Assembly (NCBI RefSeq): GCF_002028425.1
Contig: NZ_CP020042.1
Coordinates: 4,315,560-4,379,559, forward strand
DNA length: 64,000 nt
Direction of reading: 5' to 3'
Source: Streptomyces katrae
GTDB taxonomy: Bacteria > Actinomycetota > Actinomycetes > Streptomycetales > Streptomycetaceae
Both the position numbers and the translations under genes were made by a program. This document shows, piece by piece, positions 42,438-51,543 of the stretch. Positions within the stretch are counted from its first letter, which is position 1, and every line of letters begins with the position of its first letter. The notes under the pieces are model-generated. The model worked only from the letters and a program-made list of their open reading frames with translations. It was not told the origin of the DNA and did not search any database.

Positions 42438-43436
42438 ATGAAGTACACGCAGCTCGGACGCACCGGCCTCAAGGTCAGCCGACTCGTACTCGGCACGATG
42501 AACTTCGGTCCGCAGACCGACGAACCCACCAGTCACGCCATCATGGACGCAGCGCTCGACGCGGGCGTCAACTTCTTCGACACCGCCAACGTCTACGGCT
42601 GGGGCGAGAACAAGGGCCGCACCGAGGAGATCATCGGCACCTGGTTCGCCCAGGGCGGCGGCCGCCGCGACAAGACGGTCCTCGCCACGAAGGTCTACGG
42701 CTCCATGGCCCCCGAGGGCGAGCCCTGGCCCAACTACGACCGGCTCTCCGCCCTCAACATCCGCCGCGCCGTCGACGCCAGCCTCAAGCGGCTGCAGACC
42801 GACCACATCGACGTCTACCAGTTCCACCACGTCGACCGGCAGACCCCCTTCGAGGAGATCTGGCAGGCCGTCGAGGTCCTGGTCCAGCAGGGCAAGATCC
42901 TCTACGCGGGCTCCTCCAACTTCCCCGGATGGAAGATCGCCCAGGCCAACGAGACCGCCGCGCGCGGCGGCCGGCTCGGGCTCGTCAGCGAGCAGTGCCT
43001 CTACAACCTCGCCGAACGGCGCGCCGAGATGGAGGTCATCCCGGCCGCGCAGGAGTACGGGCTCGGCGTCATCCCGTGGTCCCCGCTGCACGGCGGACTG
43101 CTCGGCGGGGCCATCCGCAAGCAGGCCGCCGGAGCGTCCGAGGGGCGCAGCGCCTCCGGCCGTACCGCGGACGCCCTCGCGGACACCGCGGTGCGGGCGC
43201 AGGTGCAGGCGTACGAGGACCTGCTCGACAAGCACGGCCTGGAGCCCGGTGAGACGGCGCTGGCCTGGCTGCTGACCCGGCCGGGGGTCACCGGCCCGAT
43301 CGTCGGCCCGCGCACGCGGGAGCAGCTGGCGTCCGCGCTGCGGGCGGTGGAGCTGGAGCTGTCGCAGGAGGTACTCGCCGGACTGGACGAGATCTTCCCC
43401 GGCCCGGGTCCGTCGCCGGAGGCCTTCGCCTGGTAG
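42438..43436 (+). CDS. Aldo/keto reductase
   Basis: A 332-residue NADPH-dependent reductase, TIM barrel. The catalytic residues are visible: Asp and Tyr in DTANVYGWGENKG, Lys in LATKVYG and His in DVYQFHHVD. The coenzyme loop is GPIVGPRTREQLASAL. It belongs to the YghZ/potassium-channel-beta-like group, which detoxifies aldehydes and methylglyoxal. ATG 42438 lacks a clear Shine-Dalgarno but is preceded by a palindrome that may be a regulator site. Confidence 0.94.
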   Translation: MKYTQLGRTGLKVSRLVLGTMNFGPQTDEPTSHAIMDAALDAGVNFFDTANVYGWGENKGRTEEIIGTWFAQGGGRRDKTVLATKVYGSMAPEGEPWPNYDRLSALNIRRAVDASLKRLQTDHIDVYQFHHVDRQTPFEEIWQAVEVLVQQGKILYAGSSNFPGWKIAQANETAARGGRLGLVSEQCLYNLAERRAEMEVIPAAQEYGLGVIPWSPLHGGLLGGAIRKQAAGASEGRSASGRTADALADTAVRAQVQAYEDLLDKHGLEPGETALAWLLTRPGVTGPIVGPRTREQLASALRAVELELSQEVLAGLDEIFPGPGPSPEAFAW

Positions 43437-43481
43437 GCGCCGGTCCCGGCGAGGCGGCCGTGGGGCGGCCGCGGGGCGGTG

Positions 43482-43571
43482 CTACTGGCCGACCGCGGCC
43501 GCCACGGCGACGACGACGAACATCAGCACGAGCACACCGGCCATGACACGGTTTCTGGTCTTGGGATCCAC
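43482..43571 (-). CDS. 29-residue membrane peptide
   Basis: Read from GTG 43571 to TAG 43482, it gives a basic head (VDPKTRNRVM) and a 17-residue hydrophobic helix (AGVLVLMFVVVAVAAAV) ending in GQ. TAGTCT stands six bases before the GTG (minus strand, 43578-43583), the same leaderless layout as larger genes nearby. It has the head-helix form of transporter-associated micropeptides but I cannot name a family. It is divergent from the MmcQ gene. Confidence 0.5.
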   Translation of the reverse strand: MDPKTRNRVMAGVLVLMFVVVAVAAAVGQ

Positions 43572-43630
43572 CCGTCGAGACTAACGCGAAGGCGCCCGGC
43601 CCCCGTGCCGGGGGCTGCGAGACTTCCGTC

Positions 43631-44614
43631 ATGGTCACAGTCGACGACGTACGGCGGCTGGCGCTCGCGCTGCCGCGCACCGAGGAACACCTGGTCCGCG
43701 ACCGGGTGAAGTTCCGGATAGGCCGGATCGTCTACCTCGCCCTCTCGCGGGACGAGACCGAGCTCGGCTTCGCCTTCCCCAAGGAGGAGCGGGCCGCGCT
43801 CATCGCCGCCGAGCCGGAGAAGTTCTTCCTGCCGGGCGCCGGCGACATGCGCTACCACTGGGTCGAGGCGCGGATGGCCGCCCTCGGCGTGGCGGAGCTG
43901 GAGGAACTGGTCACCGGCGCCTGGCGGATGTGCGTGCCGGCCAAGGTGGCCCGCGCGCACCTGGAGGGCGGGGCGGAGGGCGGCCTGCCGCCCGCGCCGG
44001 GGCTGGCCCGGCTGCGGGCCGCGGCCGAGGTGTTCGGGGCGTTCCCCGGGGTGGACCGCAGCTGGCTGGCGCTGTGCGCGGACACCGCGCCCGGGCTGGA
44101 CCTGTCCGGCGCCGCGCACCGGGCGGCCCTGCACCGCTGGCTCAACACCTGGGGCTGCCGGATCCGCTACCCGCGCGAGGGCGAGCCCGACCTGCTCGGG
44201 GAGGGGCTGGAGCGGTGGTGGTCCCGGCACGGGGGCCTGCCCGGCGCCCGGCTGGCGGCCCTGTCCGACCGGGAGATCGGGCTGCTGGCCGCCGCGTTCG
44301 GGGAGCTGGCCGCGCTGCCCGTCGGGCGCCGGACCCTCGGTCCGACGGCAGCCGCCAAGGCCTTGTTCGCGTTGCGGCCCGAGACGGTGATGCCCTGGGA
44401 CGCGGCGATCGCCCAGCGTCTGTGGGGGGCCCGGGACGAGGCGGCCTTCGCCCGTCACCTGACGGCCGGCCGGGCCTGGGCGCGGGCCGCGCTCGCGGAG
44501 AGCGGCGGGCTGGACGAGGCCGCGCTGGCGGCGGAGCTGGGGCGGCCGGGGCTGCCGCTGGCCAAGCTGCTGGACGAGTACCTGTACGTGACGATCACCC
44601 ATCAGGGGGCCTGA
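43631..44614 (+). CDS. MmcQ/YjbR domain fused to an uncharacterised helical domain
   Basis: A 327-residue protein. Residues 1-118 form an MmcQ/YjbR-type fold (VDDVRRLALALPRTEE, ELGFAFPKEERAAL, YHWVEARMAAL), a CyaY-like group that normally stands alone at about 115 residues. Residues about 135-327 are another domain with LNTWGCRIRYPREGEPDLLG and TLGPTAAAKALFALRPETVM, which I know only as unnamed actinobacterial proteins; the latter piece recalls base-excision-type helical domains in spacing. GAGACT lies six bases before ATG 43631 with no Shine-Dalgarno. Confidence 0.82.
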   Translation: MVTVDDVRRLALALPRTEEHLVRDRVKFRIGRIVYLALSRDETELGFAFPKEERAALIAAEPEKFFLPGAGDMRYHWVEARMAALGVAELEELVTGAWRMCVPAKVARAHLEGGAEGGLPPAPGLARLRAAAEVFGAFPGVDRSWLALCADTAPGLDLSGAAHRAALHRWLNTWGCRIRYPREGEPDLLGEGLERWWSRHGGLPGARLAALSDREIGLLAAAFGELAALPVGRRTLGPTAAAKALFALRPETVMPWDAAIAQRLWGARDEAAFARHLTAGRAWARAALAESGGLDEAALAAELGRPGLPLAKLLDEYLYVTITHQGA

Positions 44615-44643
44615 GGGCGCGCGGCGGTGCCGCTCCCGAGGGC

Positions 44644-44674
44644 GCTGCCGCTCCTGCGGGGCGGGAGCGGCAGC
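44644..44674. terminator. Bidirectional terminator
   Basis: GCTGCCGCTCC (44644-44654) pairs with GGAGCGGCAGC (44664-44674) around a nine-base loop, between two convergent genes. Confidence 0.75.
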
Positions 44675-44692
44675 GGTGGCGGTACTACGGGG

Positions 44693-45448
44693 TCAGGCCT
44701 TGCCCTTGAGGTTCCCGACGAGCTGGTTCGTCAGCTTGGTCGCGCCGGCCAGGCCCTTGTCGGTGCCGCTGCTGCTGACGAGGACGGTCACCACCGAGGT
44801 GCCGACCCGGGCGGCGACCAGGGTGGTGCCGCCGTCCCAGGCGGCGCTGGTCTCGGTGATGGCCCAGGCGCCGTCGCCGACGCCGGCGAGGGGCTTCTCG
44901 GTGACGGTCACCTTGCCGTGGGTCTGCTCGTCCGTGTAGCTCGGGCAGGCCTTGGAGAGCATGCCGAGCGCGCCGAGGACCTTGGTCGAGGTGGTGCCCT
45001 GGTAGACGTCGATCTCCTGGGCGTACTCCTCGGAGGTGTTCTTGTTGACGTACGCGTTCTGCGCGAACGAGACACCGGTGATGCCGGTGATGTTCGTCCA
45101 GGCGGTCCCGCCGAGCAGGGTGCAGTCGGGGGTGGGCACGTCGGCGGTGACCGGCTTCCGGTAGGCGGGACCGGTGTCGCGGGCGTCCGCGGGGTCGGCG
45201 GTGTAGCCGGTGGCGAAGAAGGAGGCGGGCGCGAGGGCGGCCTTGAGCTGCGTACCCGTCAGGAGGCCCTTGTTGGGGCCGTCGGTGGCCGGGGCGCCTG
45301 CGGCGGCCTCGGGGGTGGCGGCCGCCTTGGGTGCCGCGGCCTTGGGGGCGGTGCTCGGGGCGGCCTTCGGGGTGGTGGAGCAGGCGGTCAGCGCGAGCGG
45401 GAGGACCGCGACGGCGAAGAGGGTGGCGACGGGAGATATGTGACGCAC
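44693..45448 (-). CDS. Secreted lipoprotein, PknH-sensor-like
   Basis: A 251-residue lipoprotein with lipobox LTAC (C23), then an Ala/Pro/Lys-rich stalk to about residue 60 and a globular domain with two cysteine pairs (PDCTLLGG, SKACPSY). The shape and length resemble the extracytoplasmic sensor domain of PknH-type kinases and of many actinobacterial lipoproteins. GTG 45448 begins the signal peptide. The 214 bp up to thpR hold no gene. Confidence 0.77.
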   Translation of the reverse strand: MRHISPVATLFAVAVLPLALTACSTTPKAAPSTAPKAAAPKAAATPEAAAGAPATDGPNKGLLTGTQLKAALAPASFFATGYTADPADARDTGPAYRKPVTADVPTPDCTLLGGTAWTNITGITGVSFAQNAYVNKNTSEEYAQEIDVYQGTTSTKVLGALGMLSKACPSYTDEQTHGKVTVTEKPLAGVGDGAWAITETSAAWDGGTTLVAARVGTSVVTVLVSSSGTDKGLAGATKLTNQLVGNLKGKA

Positions 45449-45662
45449 GGTGTGGTTCGACCTCGTTGTTCGGATGCACGGCTGGTTCCGGTCAGCCGTG
45501 CCCCCGGCCGTCCCCCCCGGCCCGCGCGGGGGAGCGCGGCGCGTCCGGTTCAGCGACAGGACTCGCGCATCACACCGGGTGGGCGGCGGCGGGGCAAGAG
45601 CTGACCGGATCCTTTGCTGCCGGATGTGAAAGGTTTTCCCAAAACCGTGCCTGAGCGTCCGA

Positions 45663-46229
45663 TTAGTGCTCATGCGCGGTCAGGGGCCATGCGCCGACGA
45701 CCTCGTAGCGCGGCTGCTCCCCGGCGACGCCGGAGACCGGCAGGTCACTGCGGACGAGGCTGAGGGTGTCGACCTGCCAGGGCGTGCCCTCGAACCCGGC
45801 GAGGGCGTCGAGGCAGGGCCCGAGGTCGGCGCCGTCGTGGCGGGCGCGGGCGAGGGTGAGGTGCGGGGTGTAGCGGCGGTGCTGCTCCATCGGGATCCCG
45901 GCCCGCCGGGCGGCGGCGTCGGCCCGCTCGGCGAGCATCCGCAGCGCGTCGAGCCCGCCCGCCGCGCCGATCCACAGGGCGCGGCGGCCGAAGTGTCCGG
46001 CGCCGTGGAGGCGGAGCCGGAAGGGGGCGGTGTGGGCTGCCGCCCGGGCGAGGCGGGCGTGCAGTTCGGGGAGGCGGTCGTCCTCGACCTCGCCCATGAA
46101 GGCGAGGGTGAAGTGCCAGCCGGCCTCGCCGGTCCAGCGCAGGTCGTCGGTGCGGGGTGCCGCCCGGACCGCTTCGCGCAGCTCGGCGACGGCCCCCGGC
46201 TCGGGCAGCACGGCGGCGAACAGCCTCAT
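45663..46229 (-). CDS. thpR: RNA 2',3'-cyclic phosphodiesterase (LigT family)
   Basis: A 188-residue 2H phosphoesterase that opens 2',3'-cyclic ends of RNA. Both catalytic HxTx motifs are present: HFTL at H39 and HLTL at H123. The MRLFAAVLP start and LVRSDL end are typical. TATCGT (minus strand, 46237-46242) is seven bases before ATG 46229. It follows the P-type ATPase gene on the same strand with 28 bp between but has its own promoter-like box. Confidence 0.93.
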   Translation of the reverse strand: MRLFAAVLPEPGAVAELREAVRAAPRTDDLRWTGEAGWHFTLAFMGEVEDDRLPELHARLARAAAHTAPFRLRLHGAGHFGRRALWIGAAGGLDALRMLAERADAAARRAGIPMEQHRRYTPHLTLARARHDGADLGPCLDALAGFEGTPWQVDTLSLVRSDLPVSGVAGEQPRYEVVGAWPLTAHEH

Positions 46230-46257
46230 GTCCCCGACGATAGCCGCGGGGTGGGTG

Positions 46258-48711
46258 CTACGCCGGGAAGCGGTGGTCCACCCAGCGGAAGGCGGCTTCG
46301 ACGAGGGCCGCCGCCGCCGCGGCGATCGCGACCGCGATCCACGGCATCGTGACCCCTTCCAGCCTCAGCTGGAAGAAGTGCTGCAGCCAGGGGACGACCA
46401 GGACCACCAGGAACGCCGCCCCCATCGCCGCCACCAGCGCCACCCGCCACCACGTGTAGGGCCGGGCGATGATCGCCAGCACCCACAGCGAGGTCAGGAA
46501 CAGCGTCAGCGTCGCCGCGCTGGTCTGCGAGGTCAGCGCGTCCGGCCCGGAGTAGTGCGCCCGCGCGATCAGGTACGAGGTGAAGGTGGCCGCCGCCGCG
46601 ACCGCCCCGCCGGGGATGGCGTAGCGCATGACCCGCCGTACGAAGTGCGGCCGGGCCCGTTCCTTGTTCGGGGCCAGGGCCAGGAAGAACGCCGGGACGC
46701 CGATGGTGAGGGTGGACAGGAGGGTGAGGTGGCGGGGGAGGAAGGGGTACTCGACCTGGGAGCAGACCACCAGGATCGCCAGCAGCACCGAGTAGACCGT
46801 CTTGACCAGGAACAGGGTCGCCACGCGCGTGATGTTGCCGATGACCCGGCGGCCTTCGGCGACCACGGACGGCAGGGTGGAGAAGCTGTTGTTCAGGAGG
46901 ACGATCTGCGCGACCGCGCGGGTGGCCTCGGAGCCCGAGCCCATGGAGACGCCGATGTCGGCGTCCTTGAGGGCGAGGACGTCGTTGACCCCGTCGCCGG
47001 TCATGGCGACGGTGTGGCCGCGGGACTGGAGGGCGCCGACCATGTCCCGCTTCTGCTGCGGGGTGACCCGGCCGAAGACGGCGTTGCCGTCGAGGACCGC
47101 GGCCATCTCCTCCCGTTCGGCGGGCAGGTGGCGGGCGTCGACGGTGCCGGCGGCGCCGGGCAGGCCCAGCTTGCCGGCGACCGCGCCGACCGAGACGGCG
47201 TTGTCGCCGGAGATGACCTTGGCCTTGACGTCCTGCTCGTCGAAGTAGCGCAGGGTGTCCGCGGCGTCGGGCCGCAGCCGCTGTTCGAGGACGACGAGGG
47301 CGGTCGGCCTGACCCCGCTGGCCACGGCCGGGTCGTCGAGCTCGCGGGCCGAGCGGGCCAGCAGCAGGACCCGCAGCCCCTGCTCGTTGAGGCCGTCGAT
47401 CTCCTCCAGCGCCGGGTCGCCGCTGGGCAGGAGCACGTCGGGGGCGCCGAGCAGCCAGGTGTTGTTCTCGCCGTCGCCCTCGCTGAAGCTGGCTCCGCTG
47501 TACTTGCGGGCGGAGGAGAAGGGCAGCGACTCGGTGCAGCGCCACTCGGCGCTGTCGGGGTAGGCATCGATGATGGCCTGGAGGCTGGCGTTGGGGCGCG
47601 GGTCGGACTCGCCGAGGGCGCCGAGGACCTTCTTGACGTAGCCGGGCTCCGCGCCGCCGAGCGGGCGCAGCTCGGTGACGTCCATGCCGCCCTCGGTGAG
47701 GGTGCCGGTCTTGTCGAGGCACACGACGTCGACGCGGGCGAGGCCCTCGATGGCGGGCAGCTCCTGGACCAGGCACTGCTTGCGGCCGAGCCGGATCACG
47801 CCGACGGCGAAGGCGACGGAGGTCAGCAGGACCAGGCCCTCCGGGATCATCGGGACGATGCCGCCGACGGTGCGGGCGATGGCGTCCTTGAGGTTGTCGT
47901 CCTTGACGACGAGCTGGCTGATGATCAGGCCGATCGAGGTTGGGACCATCATCCAGGTGACGTACTTGAGGATGGTGGAGATACCGGTGCGCAGCTCGGA
48001 GTGGACGAGGGTGAAGCGGGAGGCCTCTTCGGCGAGCTGGGCGGCGTAGGCCTCGCGGCCGACCTTGGTCGCGGTGAAGGCGCCGCCGCCGGCGACCACG
48101 AAGGAGCCGGACATGACCTGGTCGCCGGGCTTCTTCAGGACCGGGTCGGCCTCGCCGGTCAGGAGGGACTCGTCGATCTCCAGGCCGTCGGCCTCGCCGA
48201 CGATCCCGTCGACGACGACCTTGTCGCCGGGGCCGAGCTCGATGACGTCGGACAGGACGATCTCGGAGGTGGAGATCTCGGCGGTGGTGCCGTCGCGGCG
48301 CACGCTCGGTTTCGCCACGCCGATGACGGCGAGCCCGTCGAGGGTCTTCTTGGCGCGCAGTTCCTGGATGATGCCGATGCCGGTGTTGGCGACGATCACG
48401 AAGCCGAACAGGCTGTCCTGGAGGGGCGCGACGAACAGCATGATCACCCACAGGACGCCGATGATGGCGTTGAAGCGGGTGAAGACGTTGGCGCGGACGA
48501 TGTCGGCGGTGGAGCGCGAGGAGCGCAGCGGCACGTCGTTGACGTCGCCGCGCGCGACGCGTTCGGCGACCTCGGCGGTGGTCAGGCCGCCCGGCCTGAA
48601 GCGGGGGGCGGGGGGCTTCACCGGGTGGACGGGGTCCAGCTCGGCTCCCGCGTCGATGGCGGCGCCGGGCCGCTCGGGCCCGTCATGGTCGATCCTCGCC
48701 GACTGGGTCAT
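46258..48711 (-). CDS. CtpE-like P-type cation ATPase
   Basis: An 817-residue P-type ATPase. The motifs run TGEADPV (residue 185 on), PMIPEGLVLL (about 287-296), the phosphorylated D333 in DKTGTLTE, and TGDGVNDVLALKDADIG near residue 565. The PEGL motif in place of the usual CPC/PEGL(P) heavy-metal type is that of mycobacterial CtpE, for which calcium uptake has been proposed; calcium is thus the best guess. Ten helices, the last six near the C-terminus. TACCGT lies seven bases before ATG 48711 (minus strand). Confidence 0.93.
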   Translation of the reverse strand: MTQSARIDHDGPERPGAAIDAGAELDPVHPVKPPAPRFRPGGLTTAEVAERVARGDVNDVPLRSSRSTADIVRANVFTRFNAIIGVLWVIMLFVAPLQDSLFGFVIVANTGIGIIQELRAKKTLDGLAVIGVAKPSVRRDGTTAEISTSEIVLSDVIELGPGDKVVVDGIVGEADGLEIDESLLTGEADPVLKKPGDQVMSGSFVVAGGGAFTATKVGREAYAAQLAEEASRFTLVHSELRTGISTILKYVTWMMVPTSIGLIISQLVVKDDNLKDAIARTVGGIVPMIPEGLVLLTSVAFAVGVIRLGRKQCLVQELPAIEGLARVDVVCLDKTGTLTEGGMDVTELRPLGGAEPGYVKKVLGALGESDPRPNASLQAIIDAYPDSAEWRCTESLPFSSARKYSGASFSEGDGENNTWLLGAPDVLLPSGDPALEEIDGLNEQGLRVLLLARSARELDDPAVASGVRPTALVVLEQRLRPDAADTLRYFDEQDVKAKVISGDNAVSVGAVAGKLGLPGAAGTVDARHLPAEREEMAAVLDGNAVFGRVTPQQKRDMVGALQSRGHTVAMTGDGVNDVLALKDADIGVSMGSGSEATRAVAQIVLLNNSFSTLPSVVAEGRRVIGNITRVATLFLVKTVYSVLLAILVVCSQVEYPFLPRHLTLLSTLTIGVPAFFLALAPNKERARPHFVRRVMRYAIPGGAVAAAATFTSYLIARAHYSGPDALTSQTSAATLTLFLTSLWVLAIIARPYTWWRVALVAAMGAAFLVVLVVPWLQHFFQLRLEGVTMPWIAVAIAAAAAALVEAAFRWVDHRFPA

Positions 48712-48864
48712 GTTTTCGACGGTAAAGGGCGTTCCTCCGCTCCACCCGCCGAGCGGGGGGAAGATCCGACTTCAGGATGACCGGAATCGTCCCCGGGTCG
48801 CCCCCGTAGGGGGCCCTCCGGCGCCCGCGCCCTCCGGCGCCGTGCCCGTCGTCCCCGGGCCGGA

Positions 48865-49179
48865 CTACGCCCCGGGGCCCGCCTGGCCGGCCGGTCCGGC
48901 CTGCTGCCCGTCCTCGGCCCGGGCCGCCGCCTCCTGCGCCGCGTGCCTCTTGATCGCGGCGTCGCGGCCGCGGACGTACCAGATGCCGATCAGGCCGAGC
49001 CCGCCGCCGGCCGCGCAGGTCCACAGCCACCACAACAGCTCGTGGTCGGCGAACCACCCGTAGAAGGGCAGCTGGACGACGAACATGGCGAACCAGAGGA
49101 TCGTCCCGCCGGTGATGGTGGCGACAACCGGCCCCTCCAGGGGTTCGGGCGCCTCGTGCGTAGGGGTCCACTTCGCCAT
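48865..49179 (-). CDS. DUF2530 membrane protein
   Basis: A 104-residue protein with two hydrophobic helices (about residues 22-42 and 50-68: TGGTILWFAMFVVQLPFYGW, then LLWWLWTCAAGGGLGLIGIW) and a charged tail. This is DUF2530, found only in actinobacteria. ATG 49179 has TAGACT (minus strand, 49187-49192) seven bases upstream. It is divergent from the permease. Confidence 0.88.
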   Translation of the reverse strand: MAKWTPTHEAPEPLEGPVVATITGGTILWFAMFVVQLPFYGWFADHELLWWLWTCAAGGGLGLIGIWYVRGRDAAIKRHAAQEAAARAEDGQQAGPAGQAGPGA

Positions 49180-49319
49180 GCGGACCAGTCTAGGTGGCCG
49201 GATTCGGGGTCTACGCGCGCAGATGGACTGGCATCCGTTCATGTGTTCATACTGAAACGGTTTGCCTACGGCCGGATTCCTTCGTAGGAACCGCTAATTC
49301 GACCCAGTTTGAGGACCGC

Positions 49320-50747
49320 ATGACCACCTCGGCACCCCCCGCGGCCCCCACCGGCGGCATCGACCGCTTCTTCAAGATCTCGGAACGCGGTTCGACCGTG
49401 GCCCGCGAGGTCCGGGGCGGCTTCGCGACCTTCTTCGCGATGGCCTACATCATCGTGCTGAACCCGATCATCCTCGGCAGCGCCAAGGACATGTACGGGC
49501 ACCAGCTCGACGGCGGCCAGCTGGTCACCGCCACCGTCCTGACGGCCGCCTTCTCCACCCTCCTCATGGGTGTCATCGGCAACGTCCCGATCGCCCTGGC
49601 CGCGGGCCTCGGCGTCAACACCGTCGTCGCCCTCCAGCTCGCCCCGCGGATGAGCTGGCCCGACGCCATGGGCATGGTGGTCCTGGCCGGCTTCGTGGTG
49701 ATGCTGCTGGTCGCCACCGGTCTGCGCGAGCGGGTCATGAACGCCGTCCCGACCGGCCTGCGCAAGGGCATCGCGATCGGCATCGGCCTGTTCATCATGC
49801 TGATCGGCCTGGTCGACTCCGGCTTCGTCACCCGCATCCCGGACGCCGCCCACACCACGGTCCCGCTCCAGCTCGGCGGCAACGGCCACCTGCACGGCTG
49901 GCCCGTCCTGATCTTCGTCGTCGGCGTGCTGCTCACGATCGCGCTGCTGATCCGCAAGACGCCCGGCGCGATCCTGATCTCCATCGTCGCCATGACCGTC
50001 GTCGCGGTCGCGGTGCAGCTGGTCGCCGACCTGCCGGACCTCGCCTGGGGCCTGACCGTCCCGCAGTGGCCGGGCAACCCCGTGGCCGCCCCCGACTTCG
50101 GGCTCGTCGGCCAGGTCAGCCTCTTCGGCGGCTTCGGCAAGGTCGGCGTGCTCACCGGCATCCTCTTCGTCTTCACCGTCCTGCTGTCCTGCTTCTTCGA
50201 CGCGATGGGCACCATCCTCGGCGTCGGCGACGAGGCCAAGCTGACCAAGCCCGACGGCACCTTCCCCGGCATCAACCGGGTCCTGCTGATCGACGGCCTG
50301 GCCGTCGCCTCCGGCGGCGCGACCTCGTCCTCCGCCACCACCTGCTTCGTGGAGTCCACCGCGGGCGTCGGCGAGGGCGCCCGTACGGGCCTGGCCAACG
50401 TGGTCACCGGTGGCCTGTTCACGGTCTCGCTGTTCCTGACCCCGCTGGCCACGATGGTCCCCTCGCAGGCCGCCACCCCCGCCCTCGTCGCGGTCGGCTT
50501 CCTGATCCTGGCCGGCTCGGTCCGGGACATCGACTGGAGCGACTTCACCATCGCCGTCCCGGCCTTCATGGCCATGGTGATGATGCCGTTCACGTACTCG
50601 ATCACCAACGGCATCGGCATCGGCTTCGTGAGCTTCTGCGTGCTGCGCCTGGCCACGGGCCGGGGTCGCGGGGTCCCGGCCGCGATGTACGCCGTCTCGG
50701 CGGTCTTCGTCTTCTACTACGCGATGCCGGCCCTGGGGCTCACGTAA
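49320..50747 (+). CDS. NCS2-family nucleobase permease (AzgA-like)
   Basis: A 475-residue transporter of hypoxanthine, guanine or adenine type. AzgA-type motifs are VRGGFATFFAMAYIIVLNP, GLGVNTVV, the C-terminal ATSSSATTCFVESTAGVGEG and IDWSDFTIAVPAF. About 13 helices. ATG 49320 is 8 nt after GAGGACCGC. The upstream 140 bp contain a weak inverted repeat, CCTACG-12-CGTAGG (49265-49288). It converges with the small RHH gene, overlapping by 8 bp at the stops. Confidence 0.94.
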   Translation: MTTSAPPAAPTGGIDRFFKISERGSTVAREVRGGFATFFAMAYIIVLNPIILGSAKDMYGHQLDGGQLVTATVLTAAFSTLLMGVIGNVPIALAAGLGVNTVVALQLAPRMSWPDAMGMVVLAGFVVMLLVATGLRERVMNAVPTGLRKGIAIGIGLFIMLIGLVDSGFVTRIPDAAHTTVPLQLGGNGHLHGWPVLIFVVGVLLTIALLIRKTPGAILISIVAMTVVAVAVQLVADLPDLAWGLTVPQWPGNPVAAPDFGLVGQVSLFGGFGKVGVLTGILFVFTVLLSCFFDAMGTILGVGDEAKLTKPDGTFPGINRVLLIDGLAVASGGATSSSATTCFVESTAGVGEGARTGLANVVTGGLFTVSLFLTPLATMVPSQAATPALVAVGFLILAGSVRDIDWSDFTIAVPAFMAMVMMPFTYSITNGIGIGFVSFCVLRLATGRGRGVPAAMYAVSAVFVFYYAMPALGLT

Positions 50748-50922
50748 GCCCGTAGAACTTCTCCGTCTCGTCGACGGCGGCCTTGAACCGCTCGTCGAAG
50801 TCATCGCGAATGAGCGTCCGGACGACATAGTCCTGGACGCTCATTCCGCGTTTGGCGGCGTGGTGCCTCAGCCGCTCCAGCAGCTCCCCGTCTATGCGCA
50901 TGCTCAGCACATGTGTCCCCAT
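50740..50922 (-). CDS. Ribbon-helix-helix protein
   Basis: A 60-residue RHH/CopG-type DNA-binding protein: beta strand VLSMRIDGELLERLRHHAAK, then RGMSVQDYVVRTLIRDD. It looks like an antitoxin or small repressor, but no toxin gene adjoins it. ATG 50922 starts the fold; the frame is open to 50979. Its end overlaps the permease gene by 8 bp. Confidence 0.85.
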   Translation of the reverse strand: MGTHVLSMRIDGELLERLRHHAAKRGMSVQDYVVRTLIRDDFDERFKAAVDETEKFYGLT

Positions 50923-51080
50923 GCCGAAAGGGTCGGGCCACAGGGCACGCGCGCGCGTCCCTTTCTGCGCCCGACTCACCCGTACGAGTGATCCGGCCGG
51001 ATCCGTTCTCCGGACCCCTTCCCCGCCCCGTCCGTCACCCCCTGCGTTCGTTAGCCAGAGTAATGAGTTATTCTAAGTAC

Positions 51081-51518
51081 ATGCCCGACCTCTCCCATGG
51101 CGACGACGCTGCCGCCGTGAACGACCTGCGCTCCGCCGTGATGCGGCTGGGCCGACGCCTGAAGCACCAGCGCGTCGACGAATCGCTGAGCCCGACCGAG
51201 ATGTCGGTCCTCGGCACCCTCGCCCGCTGCGGCCAGGCCACCCCCGGTGAGCTCGCCCGCAAGGAGCACGTCCAGCCGCCGTCGATGACCCGCATCGTCG
51301 CGTTGCTGGAGGCCAAGGGACTGGTCAGGCTGGAACCGCATCCCGACGACCGCCGCCAGAAGGTGGTCAGCCAGACGGAGGTGGCCGAGGCGATGCTCGA
51401 AGAGAGCCGCCGCAAGCGCAACGCCTTCCTGGCCGGGCTCGCCGCAGAGCTCACCGAGGACGAATGGGCCAAGCTCCGCGCCGCCGCCCCCGTCCTGGAG
51501 AAGCTCGCGCACCTATAG
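51081..51518 (+). CDS. MarR-family regulator
   Basis: A 145-residue winged-helix repressor. Helix-turn-helix and wing are seen in TPGELARKEHVQPPSMTRIV and LVRLEPHPDDRRQKVV. It precedes an MFS exporter by 25 bp, the usual arrangement in which MarR represses its own operon. TATTCT (51069-51074) sits six bases before ATG 51081, so the message is probably leaderless; an in-frame ATG at 51063 lies inside the promoter and is rejected. Confidence 0.9.
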   Translation: MPDLSHGDDAAAVNDLRSAVMRLGRRLKHQRVDESLSPTEMSVLGTLARCGQATPGELARKEHVQPPSMTRIVALLEAKGLVRLEPHPDDRRQKVVSQTEVAEAMLEESRRKRNAFLAGLAAELTEDEWAKLRAAAPVLEKLAHL

Positions 51519-51543
51519 GAACGACGCCAGGAGGCGAACGCTT

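Noticed and set aside
49265..49288. Purine regulator site or riboswitch before the nucleobase permease
   Set aside because: Only a six-base-arm inverted repeat with a 12-base gap is present; it has no resemblance to the purine riboswitch core.
50740..50922. Toxin-antitoxin module around the ribbon-helix-helix protein
   Set aside because: No toxin-like gene adjoins it on either side.
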